From: Zoogloeaceae bacterium
GTDB lineage: Bacteria > Pseudomonadota > Gammaproteobacteria > Burkholderiales > Rhodocyclaceae
Assembly (NCBI GenBank): GCA_031259605.1
Contig: JAIRLE010000185.1
Coordinates: 1 to 35,771 of the forward strand
Reading direction: 5' to 3'
Length of the DNA: 35,771 nucleotides
A model generated the notes under the pieces. The model saw only the letters and a list, made by a program, of their open reading frames with translations, was not told the origin of the DNA and ran no database searches. The stretch's first letter is position 1. The number at the start of each line of letters is the position of its first letter. Shown piece by piece: positions 14,799 to 28,827 of the stretch. The translations under genes were made by a program, and so were the position numbers.

Positions 14799-16097
14799 TC
14801 ACCGGTCTTCCGTCTTCTGCCCCCGGACGATCCCCCGGCGACCGATGTCCTTGCGGTACTGCATTCCTTTCCAGGAGATTTTGGCGACGGCGGCATAGGC
14901 GTTTTTTTGCGCCTGACGGAGGTTTTCGCCCAGCGCGGTGACGCAAAGCACCCGACCGCCCGCAGTGACGACCTTGCCGTTTTTTACCGCCGTGCCCGCG
15001 TGGAATACGTGGGCGCCGTTGTCGAAGCGGTTCTGCGCGGGCAGGCCGGAGATGACGTTTCCTTTTCGCGGCGCGCCGGGATAATTCGCGGCGGCGAGCA
15101 CCACGCCCAGGGCCGCGCGCCGGTCCCACTCGGCTTCGACCCGATCCAGCGTGCCGTCGATGGCGTGTTCGATGAGCTTCGTCAGGTCGGATTTCAGGCG
15201 CATCAGGATCGGCTGCGTCTCCGGGTCGCCCATGCGGCAGTTGAATTCCAGCGTTTTGATGCTGCCGTCTTCGCCGATCATCAGGCCCGCGTAAAGAAAG
15301 CCGGTGTAGGGAATGCCATCGTCCGCCATGCCCTTGACGGTTGGCAGGATGATTTCGCGCATGACTTTGGCGTGGATTTCCGGCGTCACCGCCGGCGCGG
15401 GCGAATACGCGCCCATGCCGCCGGTGTTGGGGCCGGTGTCGTTGTCGCCGACGCGCTTGTGATCCTGGCTGGTGGCCAGCGGCAGCACATGTTTGCCGTC
15501 GGCCATGACGATGAAGCTGGCTTCCTCGCCTTTCAGGAATTCCTCGATCACCACCCGCGCCCCGGCCTTGCCCAGTGTGTTGCCGGAGAGCATGTCGTCA
15601 ATGGCGGCATGGGCTTCGGCGAGTGTTGCCGCCACGACCACGCCCTTGCCCGCCGCCAGCCCGTCGGCCTTGACGACAATCGGCGCGCCCTCTTTTTCCA
15701 CATACTCATGCGCGGCGGTCGCCTCCGAAAAGGTTTCAAAAGCGGCGGTGGGAATGTGGTGCCGCATCATGAATCGCTTGGCAAAATCCTTGGAGGATTC
15801 AAGCTGCGCCGCGGCTTTCGTTGGCCCGAAAATCCTGAGACCCCGCGCGCGAAAGATATCGACGATACCCGCGGCCAGAGGCGCTTCCGGGCCGACGACG
15901 GTCAGATGGATATTGTTGTGCTGCGCGAAATCGGCAAGCGACTCCGGATCGGTGATCGGCAGGTTTTCGACTTCGTGCTCCCGCGCCGTTCCGGCATTGC
16001 CCGGCGCGACATGGATTTCCTGCAAACCGGGCGTCTGCGCCAGTTTCCAGGCCAGCGCGTGTTCACGTCCGCCGGAGCCGATGACGAGAAGTTTCAT
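14799..16097 (-). CDS. purD: Phosphoribosylamine-glycine ligase
   Basis: PurD makes glycinamide ribonucleotide from phosphoribosylamine, glycine and ATP, the second step of de novo purine synthesis. It has 432 residues with the N-terminal signature VIGSGGREHALAWKL, an ATP-grasp domain (IVVKADGLAAGKGV, VVIEEFLKGEEASF) and LEFNCRMGDPETQ. The ATG at 16097 has AAAGGA upstream; the open frame before it has no similarity. It follows purH on the same strand after 102 bases and probably belongs to the dusB-fis-purH-purD unit. Confidence 0.97.
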   Translation of the reverse strand: MKLLVIGSGGREHALAWKLAQTPGLQEIHVAPGNAGTAREHEVENLPITDPESLADFAQHNNIHLTVVGPEAPLAAGIVDIFRARGLRIFGPTKAAAQLESSKDFAKRFMMRHHIPTAAFETFSEATAAHEYVEKEGAPIVVKADGLAAGKGVVVAATLAEAHAAIDDMLSGNTLGKAGARVVIEEFLKGEEASFIVMADGKHVLPLATSQDHKRVGDNDTGPNTGGMGAYSPAPAVTPEIHAKVMREIILPTVKGMADDGIPYTGFLYAGLMIGEDGSIKTLEFNCRMGDPETQPILMRLKSDLTKLIEHAIDGTLDRVEAEWDRRAALGVVLAAANYPGAPRKGNVISGLPAQNRFDNGAHVFHAGTAVKNGKVVTAGGRVLCVTALGENLRQAQKNAYAAVAKISWKGMQYRKDIGRRGIVRGQKTEDR

Positions 16098-16199
16098 GGT
16101 ATGTAATCCTTTGTTGAAAGTTGACAACTGCAATTTGAATCGCAATTTGTGACTTCGAATTGTCCGTGCGTGTTCAGACGAATCGCCGTCCGCCAGGAC

Positions 16200-17792
16200 T
16201 CAGTGGCGGAAATGGCGCGCGCCGGTGAAGACCATGGCCAGGCCGTGTTCGTCGGCGGCGGCGATGACTTCTTCGTCGCGCACCGAGCCGCCGGGCTGGA
16301 TAACGGCGACCGCGCCTGCCTCGGCGAGCACGTCCACGCCGTCGCGGAACGGGAAAAAGGCGTCCGAGGCGACCACGGAACCGGAAAGCGCGAGTCCGGC
16401 GTTTTTTGCCTTGGCAGTGGCGATGCGGGTGGAATCGACGCGGCTCATCTGGCCCGCGCCCACGCCCAGGGTCATGCCGCCGCCGCAGAAGACGATGGCG
16501 TTGGATTTCACGAATTTGGCGACGCGCCAGGCAAAAAGCAGGTCTTCGATCTGCGCGGGCGTCGGTGCTTTTCGGGTGGCGACTTTCAGGTCTTCCGGCT
16601 TGACGTTGAAGTTGTCCGCCGTCTGCGCGAGCAGGCCGCCGCCGATGCGCTTCATTTCCAGCGCATGCCCGCCATGATCGAGCGGGACTTCAAGCACGCG
16701 CAGATTCTGCTTCGCGGATAAAAGCGCCTTGGCGGCATCGGTGAAGGCGGGGGCGATCAAGACTTCGACGAAGTGTTTGCGCGCATTCATTGCTTCCACC
16801 ACATCGGCGTCTACTTCGCCGTTGAAAGCGATGATGCCGCCGAAGGCGGAGGTGGAGTCGGTCTTGAAGGCTTTTTCGTAGGCTTCCGCCAGACCGAAAG
16901 CGATGGCGACGCCACAGGGGTTGGCGTGTTTGACGATGACGCAGGCGGGCGCGGCGAAGGTCTTGACGCATTCCCAGGCCGCGTCGGAGTCGGCAATGTT
17001 GTTGTAGGAGAGTTCCTTGCCTTGCAATTGGCGGTAGGCGGCGATGCCGCCGGAGGCGGGCAGGGGGTCGCGGTAGAAGGCGGCTTGCTGGTGCGGGTTT
17101 TCGCCATAGCGGAGGATTTCGGCGCGGTCGAAGGCCAGTTGCAGGCGTTCGGGGAAGCGCGCCGGGACGGGGGCGGGTTTTTCCGGCGCGGCTTCCACGC
17201 CTTCGGGTTCGCCGGTGAGCCAGTTGGCGATCATGCCGTCGTAGCGGGCGGTGTGGGTGAAGGCTTTCCTGGCGAGCGCGAAACGGCTGGCGAGCGTCAG
17301 CGCGCCATCGCCCGTGTTCATCTCTGCCAGCACGGAGGCATAGTCCGCCGGGTCGGTGACGATGGCTACGCCCGCGTAATTCTTGGCGGCGGAACGCACC
17401 ATCGCCGGGCCGCCGATGTCGATGTTTTCGATGGCGTCAAAGAGCGTCACGTCGGGTTTGGCGACGGTCTCCCGGAATGGGTAGAGGTTGACGCAAACGA
17501 GGTCGATCGGCGGGATGCCGTGTGCTTTCAGCGTCGCCAGATGCGCGGGCAGGTCGCGGCGGGCGAGGATGCCGCCGTGCACTTTCGGATGCAGGGTTTT
17601 CACCCGGCCATCGAGCATTTCGGGAAAGCCGGTGTAGTCGCCGATCTCGGTGACGGCAAGTCCCGCGTCCTGCAAAAGCCTGGCGGTGCCGCCGGTGGAA
17701 AGCAGCTTGACGCCGAGGGCGGCGAGTCCTTGGGCGAATTCGAGCACACCCGATTTGTCGGAAACGGAGAGGAGGGCTTGCTGGATTTTCAT
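16200..17792 (-). CDS. purH: Bifunctional AICAR formyltransferase / IMP cyclohydrolase
   Basis: PurH performs the last two steps of IMP synthesis. It has 530 residues. The N-terminal cyclohydrolase domain shows ALLSVSDKSGV, LLSTGGTA and DGRVKTLHPKVHGG. The C-terminal transformylase domain has KHANPCGVA and ends with the SDAFFPFRDG and GSVRDEEVI signatures. The start codon overlaps the fis stop as ATGA, so translation is probably coupled. The length is normal. Confidence 0.98.
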   Translation of the reverse strand: MKIQQALLSVSDKSGVLEFAQGLAALGVKLLSTGGTARLLQDAGLAVTEIGDYTGFPEMLDGRVKTLHPKVHGGILARRDLPAHLATLKAHGIPPIDLVCVNLYPFRETVAKPDVTLFDAIENIDIGGPAMVRSAAKNYAGVAIVTDPADYASVLAEMNTGDGALTLASRFALARKAFTHTARYDGMIANWLTGEPEGVEAAPEKPAPVPARFPERLQLAFDRAEILRYGENPHQQAAFYRDPLPASGGIAAYRQLQGKELSYNNIADSDAAWECVKTFAAPACVIVKHANPCGVAIAFGLAEAYEKAFKTDSTSAFGGIIAFNGEVDADVVEAMNARKHFVEVLIAPAFTDAAKALLSAKQNLRVLEVPLDHGGHALEMKRIGGGLLAQTADNFNVKPEDLKVATRKAPTPAQIEDLLFAWRVAKFVKSNAIVFCGGGMTLGVGAGQMSRVDSTRIATAKAKNAGLALSGSVVASDAFFPFRDGVDVLAEAGAVAVIQPGGSVRDEEVIAAADEHGLAMVFTGARHFRH

Positions 17793-18067
17793 GGGGATCC
17801 GATCAGTTGAAATTCAATGAGTTTTTTTCTCAGCGTATTCCGGTTGATGCCGAGCATTTCCGCCGCCAGTCTCTGGTTGCCGCCCGCTTCTTTCAGCACG
17901 ATTTCCAGCATGGGACGCTCGATGCATTTCATCACCATCGCGAAAATGTCGTTCGGTTCTTCGCCATCGAGATCGCGGAAGTACTTTTCCAGCGCGCTGA
18001 CGACACATGCGGACAAGTCCGTATGGTGACAGATGAAATCCGTCCGCCTGTCTTGATTCGGATTCAT
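17789..18067 (-). CDS. fis: DNA-binding protein Fis
   Basis: A small nucleoid protein and transcription factor of the Fis family, 92 residues. The C-terminal helix-turn-helix is GGNQRLAAEMLGINRNTLRK (62-81), preceded by PMLEIVLKEAG, the standard Fis arrangement. Both ends overlap neighbours by an ATGA: its start with the dusB stop and its stop with the purH start. dusB-fis is a widely conserved pair; purH immediately downstream is common in betaproteobacteria. Confidence 0.96.
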   Translation of the reverse strand: MNPNQDRRTDFICHHTDLSACVVSALEKYFRDLDGEEPNDIFAMVMKCIERPMLEIVLKEAGGNQRLAAEMLGINRNTLRKKLIEFQLIGSP

Positions 18068-19074
18068 GCGACGAATGCCTCTTTGTCTTCAAAGTGCGCC
18101 GGACGCGTCGCCAGGCGCTCGAAAAAATCTTCCGTCGCTCGCTGCTGCGCGGTGACGGAAGCCAGCGTGTTCATGTGCTGGCGAAAAGCCGCCGACCCCG
18201 AAAGGCCCCGCGTGTACCAGGCAATGTGCTTGCGCGCGATTTTCACGCCGGTCTCTTCGCCGTAGAAGGCATGGATTTCCTGCAAATGCGCGCGCATGAG
18301 GGCGAGGATTTCGCCGGATTTCATCGGCGGCAGCCTTTTTCCGTGTTGCAAAAAATGTTCGATCTCCCGGAATATCCACGGATGCCCTTGGGCGGCGCGG
18401 CCAATCATCAGGCCGTCCGCGCCGGTGTAATCGAGCACCTGCCTGGCCTTTTCCGGCGAGTCGATGTCGCCGTTGGCGATGACCGGAATGCCGGCGCGCG
18501 TCTTGATTTCGGCGATGGTATCGTATTCCGCCTTACCCGCATACTGGTCGGCGCGGGTGCGTCCGTGGATGGTCAGGGCGCGGATGCCGGAGTCTTCGGC
18601 GATGCGGGCGATGGCGGGCGCGTTCTTGTGGGCGCGATTCCAGCCGGTGCGGCATTTCAGGGTGACGGGCGTTTTCGGCACGGCCTTGACCACGGTCTCC
18701 AGGATGCGCGCGACCAAGTTTTCGTCCCGCATGAGCGCCGACCCCGCCATGACGCTGCATACCTTCTTGGCCGGACAGCCCATGTTGATGTCGATGATCT
18801 GCGCGCCGTTCTCCACGCTGAACCGCGCCGCTTCCGCCAGTAGACGCGGATCCGCTCCGGCGATCTGCACGGCGACGGGTTCGGCCTCACCCGCGTGATC
18901 CGCCCGCCGCCTGGTCTTGGCGCTGCCGTGGAGGAGCGAGTTGGAAGTCACCATTTCGGAGACCGCCAGTCCCGCGCCCAGCCGTTTGCATGACTGGCGA
19001 AAAGGCCGATCCGTCACGCCCGCCATGGGGGCGACGAAAAGGTTGTTGCGCAAGGAAAAGCCACAGAAATACAT
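18064..19074 (-). CDS. dusB: tRNA-dihydrouridine synthase B
   Basis: A flavoenzyme that reduces uridine to dihydrouridine in the tRNA D loop. It has 336 residues with NNLFVAPMAGVTDRPFR at the N-terminus, the catalytic Cys100 in NMGCPAKKV, LKCRTGW, LTIHGRTR and the FMN-phosphate site IANGDI ... GADGLMIGRAAQG. The ATG at 19074 is chosen because the family begins here; the frame runs another 97 codons upstream through repeat copy 3 without similarity. It leads the dusB-fis-purH run and is divergent from gltB. Confidence 0.95.
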   Translation of the reverse strand: MYFCGFSLRNNLFVAPMAGVTDRPFRQSCKRLGAGLAVSEMVTSNSLLHGSAKTRRRADHAGEAEPVAVQIAGADPRLLAEAARFSVENGAQIIDINMGCPAKKVCSVMAGSALMRDENLVARILETVVKAVPKTPVTLKCRTGWNRAHKNAPAIARIAEDSGIRALTIHGRTRADQYAGKAEYDTIAEIKTRAGIPVIANGDIDSPEKARQVLDYTGADGLMIGRAAQGHPWIFREIEHFLQHGKRLPPMKSGEILALMRAHLQEIHAFYGEETGVKIARKHIAWYTRGLSGSAAFRQHMNTLASVTAQQRATEDFFERLATRPAHFEDKEAFVA

Positions 19075-19129
19075 GGGAAGCGACAAAGATAACAAGAGGC
19101 GAAAGGATACAGGAGACGCGGCGCCAAGA

Positions 19130-19225
19130 ATAGAAAACTTCTGAGGGAAGCGTGCCGAAGCGGAGGAAATTCCGCCCAAAGCGAGACGCAGGGGCAGCCC
19201 TGAAGGACTGCCGTTGATTTCTTGC
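19130..19225 (-). repeat. Divergent copy 3 of the interspersed repeat
   Basis: Read on the minus strand it begins GCAAGAAATCAACGGCAG and TCCTTCAGGGCTGCC, clearly matching copies 1, 2 and 4. The following ~60 bases keep the layout (TTGGGCGGAATTTCCTCCGC) but few identical runs, and the far end is not recognisable. It lies in the dusB/gltB divergent region. Confidence 0.6.
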
Positions 19226-19246
19226 TGCCCCGCTTTGTTCGTGTGC

Positions 19247-19276
19247 TTGAAAAGCCCTGTGATTTGGCGGTATATT
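19247..19276 (+). promoter_or_regulatory. Candidate sigma-70 promoter for gltBD
   Basis: TTGAAA (19247-19252) and TATATT (19271-19276) are separated by 18 bases. This predicts a leader of about 70 bases before the gltB ATG, containing a small CCCC...GGGG hairpin. It begins about 20 bases beyond repeat copy 3. Confidence 0.55.
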
Positions 19277-19352
19277 CGCGGCTTTTCCCCTGACGCTGCG
19301 GGGAGTGGTTCCGGTTCGACAAAACGCCGGAAATATGAGGGAACAAGCACAA

Positions 19353-23981
<4,629 letters not shown>

Positions 23982-23982
23982 A

Positions 23983-25452
23983 ATGGGCAAGCCGACGGGG
24001 TTTCTCGAGTTTGAGCGCCAGGAAGAAACGTGCGAAGCCGTAAAAACGCGGCGCACGCACTACCGGGAATTCGTGCGTGTCCTGAGCGACGAAGCGGCGG
24101 TGACGCAAGGCGCGCGCTGCATGGATTGCGGCATTCCCTTCTGCAACAATGCCTGTCCGCTGGGCAATATCGTTCCCGACTGGAACGATCTGGTCTACAA
24201 AGGCGACTGGCAAAGGGCGCTGGAAGTGCTGCATTCCACCAACAACTTCCCGGAATTCACTGGGCGCATCTGTCCCGCGCCCTGCGAATCCGCCTGTACG
24301 CTGGGCATCAACGCCGCGCCGGTCGGCATACGCTCCATCGAGCGCGCGATTATCGACAAAGCCTGGGAGACCGGCCGGATCGCGCCGCAGATCGCCGCCA
24401 TACGGAGCGGCAGAAAAGTCGCCGTCGTCGGCTCCGGTCCCGCCGGTCTGGCCGCCGCGCAACAACTGGCCAGGGCCGGACATGACGTCACCGTCTTTGA
24501 AAAGAGCGGGCGCATCGGCGGCCTGCTGGGTTTTGGCATTCCCGACTTCAAACTGGACAAATCCGTCATCGATCGCCGCGTCGCGCAAATGCAAGCCGAA
24601 GGCGTCACCTTCAAGACCCGCGTGCTCGTCGGCGACGGGAATCTGCCCGCAGCCATCCACAGCGACGCGAACGAAGTCGTGTCCGCCGCGGAACTGCGCG
24701 CGGCTTTCGATGCCGTCATCCTTGCCGCCGGATCGGAGACGCCGCGCGATCTGCCCGTGCCGGGACGTGAATTGCAAGGCGTCCATGCGGCGCTGGAATT
24801 CCTGATTCCACAAAACAAGGAAGTGCAGCAAGGCGTGACGAACCCTGTCAATGTCAGGGACAAGCACGTCATTGTCATTGGCGGCGGTGATACCGGCTCC
24901 GATTGCGTGGGCGTCAGTTATCGCCAGGGCGCGGCTTCCGTTGCCCAGTTCGAGTTGATGCCCATGCCGCCGAAGGACGAAAACAAGGCGCTGACCTGGC
25001 CTTACTGGCCACTGAAGCTGCGGACTTCCTCCTCGCACAGGGAAGGCGACACCAAACGCGAATTTTCCGTCGCCACCAAGGCGTTCGTCGGCGACGATCA
25101 AGGTCGCGTCAAGGCGATCAAGGCCGTGCGCGTAAAATGGGAAAATGGTCGGATGCACGAAATGCCCGATACGGAATTCGAGCTTCCCTGCGACGCCGCC
25201 TTCCTCGCCCTGGGATTCCTGCACCCGGTCGCCGGATTACTCGACGCCTTCGGCATAACGAAGGATGCGCGCGGCAATGCGCAGGCGGATACGGAAGGCG
25301 AAAACGCCTATGCCACCAATGTCGCGGGCGTCTTTGCCGCCGGTGACGTGCGCCGCGGTCAATCCCTCGTCGTCTGGGCGATCCGCGAGGGCCGCCAGTG
25401 CGCCAGGGCGGTGGACGCGTTCCTGATGGGCGGATCGCTCTTGCCGCTTTGA
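23983..25452 (+). CDS. gltD: Glutamate synthase (NADPH) small subunit
   Basis: GltD takes electrons from NADPH through FAD and Fe-S clusters to GltB. It has 489 residues. N-terminal cluster cysteines are Cys46, Cys49, Cys54, Cys58 and Cys97, Cys101, Cys105 (CPAPCESAC). The FAD loop GSGPAGLAAA is at 151-160, the NADPH loop is IGGGDTGSDCVG near residue 300, and FAAGDVRRGQSLVVWAI lies near the C-terminus. AGAGGAGG precedes the start and overlaps the end of gltB, so translation is probably coupled. It converges on fliI. Confidence 0.97.
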   Translation: MGKPTGFLEFERQEETCEAVKTRRTHYREFVRVLSDEAAVTQGARCMDCGIPFCNNACPLGNIVPDWNDLVYKGDWQRALEVLHSTNNFPEFTGRICPAPCESACTLGINAAPVGIRSIERAIIDKAWETGRIAPQIAAIRSGRKVAVVGSGPAGLAAAQQLARAGHDVTVFEKSGRIGGLLGFGIPDFKLDKSVIDRRVAQMQAEGVTFKTRVLVGDGNLPAAIHSDANEVVSAAELRAAFDAVILAAGSETPRDLPVPGRELQGVHAALEFLIPQNKEVQQGVTNPVNVRDKHVIVIGGGDTGSDCVGVSYRQGAASVAQFELMPMPPKDENKALTWPYWPLKLRTSSSHREGDTKREFSVATKAFVGDDQGRVKAIKAVRVKWENGRMHEMPDTEFELPCDAAFLALGFLHPVAGLLDAFGITKDARGNAQADTEGENAYATNVAGVFAAGDVRRGQSLVVWAIREGRQCARAVDAFLMGGSLLPL

Positions 25453-25516
25453 GACCCTCTGTTCACGATTCCCGATAAGCCGCAATCCAGGCCATCTCCG
25501 CCTGGCGGGAGAGCGT

Positions 25517-25563
25517 GCCCCGTCAGGGGCGAGAGATAGCCGTTCCTCCGGCGCAAAGCGCCG
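25517..25563. terminator. Paired hairpins between convergent gltD and fliI
   Basis: GCCCC-GTCA-GGGGC (25517-25530) and CGGCGC-AAA-GCGCCG (25549-25563) are perfect small palindromes in the 132-base gap between the two stops. No T-run follows either, so termination is plausible from position only. Confidence 0.4.
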
Positions 25564-25584
25564 CAAACTTATTCCGTCCTCTGA

Positions 25585-27039
25585 TCAAAACAGACTTTCC
25601 AGTCCGGATTTGCTGGCGGCGAACAGGGCGCTTTCGCCGAAATCCTGTTGCAGGTACTTCTCCATGGCCGGATACAGGCGGATGGCCTCATCCAGCACCG
25701 GGTCGGAACCCGCCACATAAGCGCCGACGGCAATCAGATCGCGGGCGCGCTGGTAACGGGAAAACAGGAGCCTGAAATGACGCGCCAGGTTCAGATGTTC
25801 CGGCGTAATCAGATTGACCATCGCCCGGCTGATCGACTGTTCGACATCAATGGCCGGATAATGTCCGGCGTCGCCCAGGGCGCGGGTCAGCACGATATGA
25901 CCGTCGAGGATGGCGCGCGCCGCGTCGGCAATCGGATCCTGCTGGTCGTCGCCTTCCGCCAGCACCGTATAGAATGCCGTGATCGAGCCGCCGCCTTGCG
26001 CGCCGTTGCCCGCGCGTTCCACCAGTTGCGGCATGCGCGCGAATACCGAAGGCGGATAACCGCGCGTGGCGGGCGGCTCGCCGATCGCCAGCGCAATCTC
26101 CCGTTGCGCCATGGCGAAACGGGTGAGCGAATCCATGATCAACAACACATGCCTGCCCTGATCACGAAAATATTCAGCCAGCGTGGTGGCGTAAGCCGCG
26201 CCTTGCAGGCGCATCAGGGGGCCGGTATCGGCGGGCGCGGCAACCACCACGGCGCGCGCCATGCCGGGTTCGCCGAGTATCTGGTCGATGAATTCCTTCA
26301 CCTCGCGCCCGCGCTCGCCAATCAGCCCGACCACGATGACCTCCGCCGTGGTGTAGCGCGCCATCATCCCCAGCAGCATGGATTTGCCGATGCCGGAACC
26401 GGCGAACAAGCCCATGCGCTGTCCGCGTCCGATGGTCAACAGGCCATTGATGGCGCGCACGCCCACATCCAGCACATGCTCGATTGGCGCGCGCCCCATC
26501 GGATTGTAGGGACGGCTTTGCAGGGATCGCTGCGCCTCCGGGTACAACGCGCCCCGGTTATCCAGCGGACGCCCGACGCCGTCCAGCACCCGCCCCAGCA
26601 AGGATTCGCCCACCGGAACCTGGCGGGCGCGATCGCTGGCGCGGCGGCGCTTCTGAGGAACGCCCACGCGCGGATGCGCCAGCGGCGGCTCCACCAGCAT
26701 GACGCGCGCCCCGGGAGACAATCCATAAACGTCGTCCGAAGGCATGAGAAACAGTTTTTCACCCGCGAATCCCACCACTTCGGCTTCCACTGGCGCGCCC
26801 TGATTGGGTTGAATCCTGCATGTGCTGCCCAGCGGCAGCTTCAGCCCGGAGGCTTCCACCACCAGCCCGTTGATGCGCGTCAGGTGGCCGCTGGCCAGGA
26901 AGGGTTCGGCATGACGCGCGGCCTCTCCCGCCTGCGCCGCCAGGGAACGCCAGCGTTGCAGACGGGCATGGGCGATGGATTCGACGATTTCGGCCTTCGG
27001 GTCTTCCGCTTTGCCTGCCGCGTCCGGCACCGTGTTCAT
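25585..27039 (-). CDS. fliI: Flagellar export ATPase FliI
   Basis: FliI is the hexameric ATPase of the flagellar type III export apparatus. It has 484 residues with Walker A AGSGIGKS at 213-220, Walker B HVLLIMDSLTRFAMAQREIA, and the F1-like DGHIVLTRALGDAGHYPAID. The ATG at 27039 forms an ATGA with the fliH stop. The open frame extends about 130 codons upstream antisense-like across fliH without FliI similarity. FliJ normally follows FliI, but here the gene is followed directly by convergent gltD. Confidence 0.96.
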   Translation of the reverse strand: MNTVPDAAGKAEDPKAEIVESIAHARLQRWRSLAAQAGEAARHAEPFLASGHLTRINGLVVEASGLKLPLGSTCRIQPNQGAPVEAEVVGFAGEKLFLMPSDDVYGLSPGARVMLVEPPLAHPRVGVPQKRRRASDRARQVPVGESLLGRVLDGVGRPLDNRGALYPEAQRSLQSRPYNPMGRAPIEHVLDVGVRAINGLLTIGRGQRMGLFAGSGIGKSMLLGMMARYTTAEVIVVGLIGERGREVKEFIDQILGEPGMARAVVVAAPADTGPLMRLQGAAYATTLAEYFRDQGRHVLLIMDSLTRFAMAQREIALAIGEPPATRGYPPSVFARMPQLVERAGNGAQGGGSITAFYTVLAEGDDQQDPIADAARAILDGHIVLTRALGDAGHYPAIDVEQSISRAMVNLITPEHLNLARHFRLLFSRYQRARDLIAVGAYVAGSDPVLDEAIRLYPAMEKYLQQDFGESALFAASKSGLESLF

Positions 27040-27776
27040 GGCTGTCGCGCCAGCCATTCCGGCGTCACGCCGATGGCTTCCAGTACCCGCCGCCAGCGGG
27101 TTTCCAGAGTGGCGTCGATCTCGCTGTTGTCGGCGCGCAGACGACAGCCGCCAGGAGCAAGCTCCGGGTCTTCCTGGATGATCCAGCCGGACTGGGCAAA
27201 TTGACCCTCCAGATGTTCGCGCGCCAGGGCGGCCTCCGTCGGCGCGACCAGCAGTGTGACCGGCCCGTGCCGTAACGGCAAGGCGGCAAGCGCCTCGCGG
27301 ATAATGGGCAACAGGATTTCGGGATGGACGCGGATGACGCCGCGCGTGATTTGTCCGGCAACTTCCAGCGCGCAGGCCAGCACGGCTTCGGCCATCTCCT
27401 GATCCAGCGCCTGCGCCGCTTCCTCCACGCCCCGGCACAGGCTTTGCAGATTCCCGGCATAGACCTGCGCGGCCGCCAGTCCGCTTTGCCGCCCCTCTTC
27501 ACCGCCCGCCTGGAGTCCCTCGGCATAACCCGCCTGGTAGCCGCTCTGCCGGGCATCTTCGTGCATGCGCTCGATGTCTTCGGCGGTAGGCAGACTGAAG
27601 GCGACGCCGGATTGAACACGCACCGCCGCCGCTTCGCCTTCCGCCGCCCCTTCGGTTTTCGCCGTCGGCGCGGCCTGGGCGGCGTCCGCCGTTTCCGGGA
27701 CGGCGGGCGCGCCAAAATCGTCCGCCTGCCAGCGGGTATAGGCGGGAAGCGCCTCCTTGGGAATGAAATCCGCCAC
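27036..27776 (-). CDS. fliH: Flagellar assembly protein FliH
   Basis: FliH regulates FliI and links it to the export gate. The 246-residue protein has an acidic Ala/Pro-rich N-terminal region, a Gly-rich helical segment with GYQAGYAEGLQAGGEEG repeats (GxxxG type) and a C-terminal V-ATPase E-like domain (EILLPIIREAL, LAPGGCRLRADNSEIDATLETRW). Position between fliG and fliI and the ATGA overlap with fliI support the call. The sequence is poorly conserved overall, as usual for FliH. Confidence 0.9.
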   Translation of the reverse strand: MADFIPKEALPAYTRWQADDFGAPAVPETADAAQAAPTAKTEGAAEGEAAAVRVQSGVAFSLPTAEDIERMHEDARQSGYQAGYAEGLQAGGEEGRQSGLAAAQVYAGNLQSLCRGVEEAAQALDQEMAEAVLACALEVAGQITRGVIRVHPEILLPIIREALAALPLRHGPVTLLVAPTEAALAREHLEGQFAQSGWIIQEDPELAPGGCRLRADNSEIDATLETRWRRVLEAIGVTPEWLARQP

Positions 27777-27789
27777 GCGCCGGTCTCCG

Positions 27790-28785
27790 TCAGATCATCT
27801 GCTCGCCGCCCGCGCCGCCCAGGACGATCTGTCCTTCATCGGCCAGCCGACGCACCACTTTGAGGATTTCCTTCTGCTCGGCTTCCACTTCGGAAAGCCG
27901 CACCGGCCCCTTGGATTCCAGGTCTTCGCGCAACATTTCGGCGGCGCGTTGCGACATGTTCTTGAAGATTTTTTCCCGCAATTCCTCGGATGCGCCCTTC
28001 AAGGCCATTACCAGCGCATCCGACTGGATTTCCCGCAACAGCATCTGCACGGAACGATCATCGAGATCCAGCAGGTTTTCAAAGACGAACATTTCATCCA
28101 GAATGCGCTGCGCCAGATCCGGGTCGTATTCCTTGATGGCTTCGATGACCGAGTTTTCTTCCGCTGTGCCGCTGAAATTCAGGATTTCCGCCACGGTGCG
28201 CACCCCGCCCATCGCGGTCTTCTTGATATTGGCGGAACCGGAAAGAAGTTGCAGCATGACCTCGTTCAACTCCTTCAGGGCTTGCGGCTGTATGCCTTCC
28301 AGCGTGGCGATGCGCAGCACCACGTCATTCCTCAGTCGCTCGGAGAACAGGCCGAGAATTTCACTGGCATGATCGTGTTCCAGATGTACGAGGATGGTGG
28401 CGATAATCTGCGGATGCTCGTTCTTGATGAGGTCGGCCACGGTGCTGGCGTCCATCCACTTCAGTCCCTCGATGCCGCTGGTCTCGCCGCCGTGCAGGAT
28501 GCGGGAAATGAGGTTGGCGGCCTTGTCGTCGCCCAGCGCCTTGTTGAGCACGGTGCGAATGTAGGCGTCGGTATCCACATGCAGGGCGGCCTGTTCCGCC
28601 GTGGTGGTGAGGAATTCATCCAGCACGGTTTCCACCTTGGCGCGCGGCACGGTTTTCAGGCTGGCCATGGCGTGCCCCAGCTTTTGCACTTCGCGCGGCC
28701 CCAGGAGCTTCAGTACTTCGGCGGCATGATTCTCTCCCAGCGTCACCAGCAGGATGGCGCTTTTTTCCAGACCTTCATCCGCCAT
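27790..28785 (-). CDS. fliG: Flagellar motor switch protein FliG
   Basis: FliG is the C-ring protein that interacts with MotA stator units for torque and switching. It has 331 residues with the N-terminal EKSAILLVTLGENHAAEV, the middle EHPQIIATILVHLEHDHA (EHPQ motif) and the C-terminal torque domain with FVFENLLDLDDRSVQMLLRE, including the charged residues. It starts 42 bases after fliF, and fliH starts 13 bases after its stop. Confidence 0.96.
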   Translation of the reverse strand: MADEGLEKSAILLVTLGENHAAEVLKLLGPREVQKLGHAMASLKTVPRAKVETVLDEFLTTTAEQAALHVDTDAYIRTVLNKALGDDKAANLISRILHGGETSGIEGLKWMDASTVADLIKNEHPQIIATILVHLEHDHASEILGLFSERLRNDVVLRIATLEGIQPQALKELNEVMLQLLSGSANIKKTAMGGVRTVAEILNFSGTAEENSVIEAIKEYDPDLAQRILDEMFVFENLLDLDDRSVQMLLREIQSDALVMALKGASEELREKIFKNMSQRAAEMLREDLESKGPVRLSEVEAEQKEILKVVRRLADEGQIVLGGAGGEQMI

Positions 28786-28827
28786 GTCCGTTCTCCTGAA
28801 AAAACCTGTTCACTGATCGGGCACCGT

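Noticed and set aside
26910..27438. N-terminal extension of FliI over fliH
   Set aside because: The extra residues are an out-of-frame reading of fliH; the ATGA overlap at 27036-27039 gives the normal FliI start.
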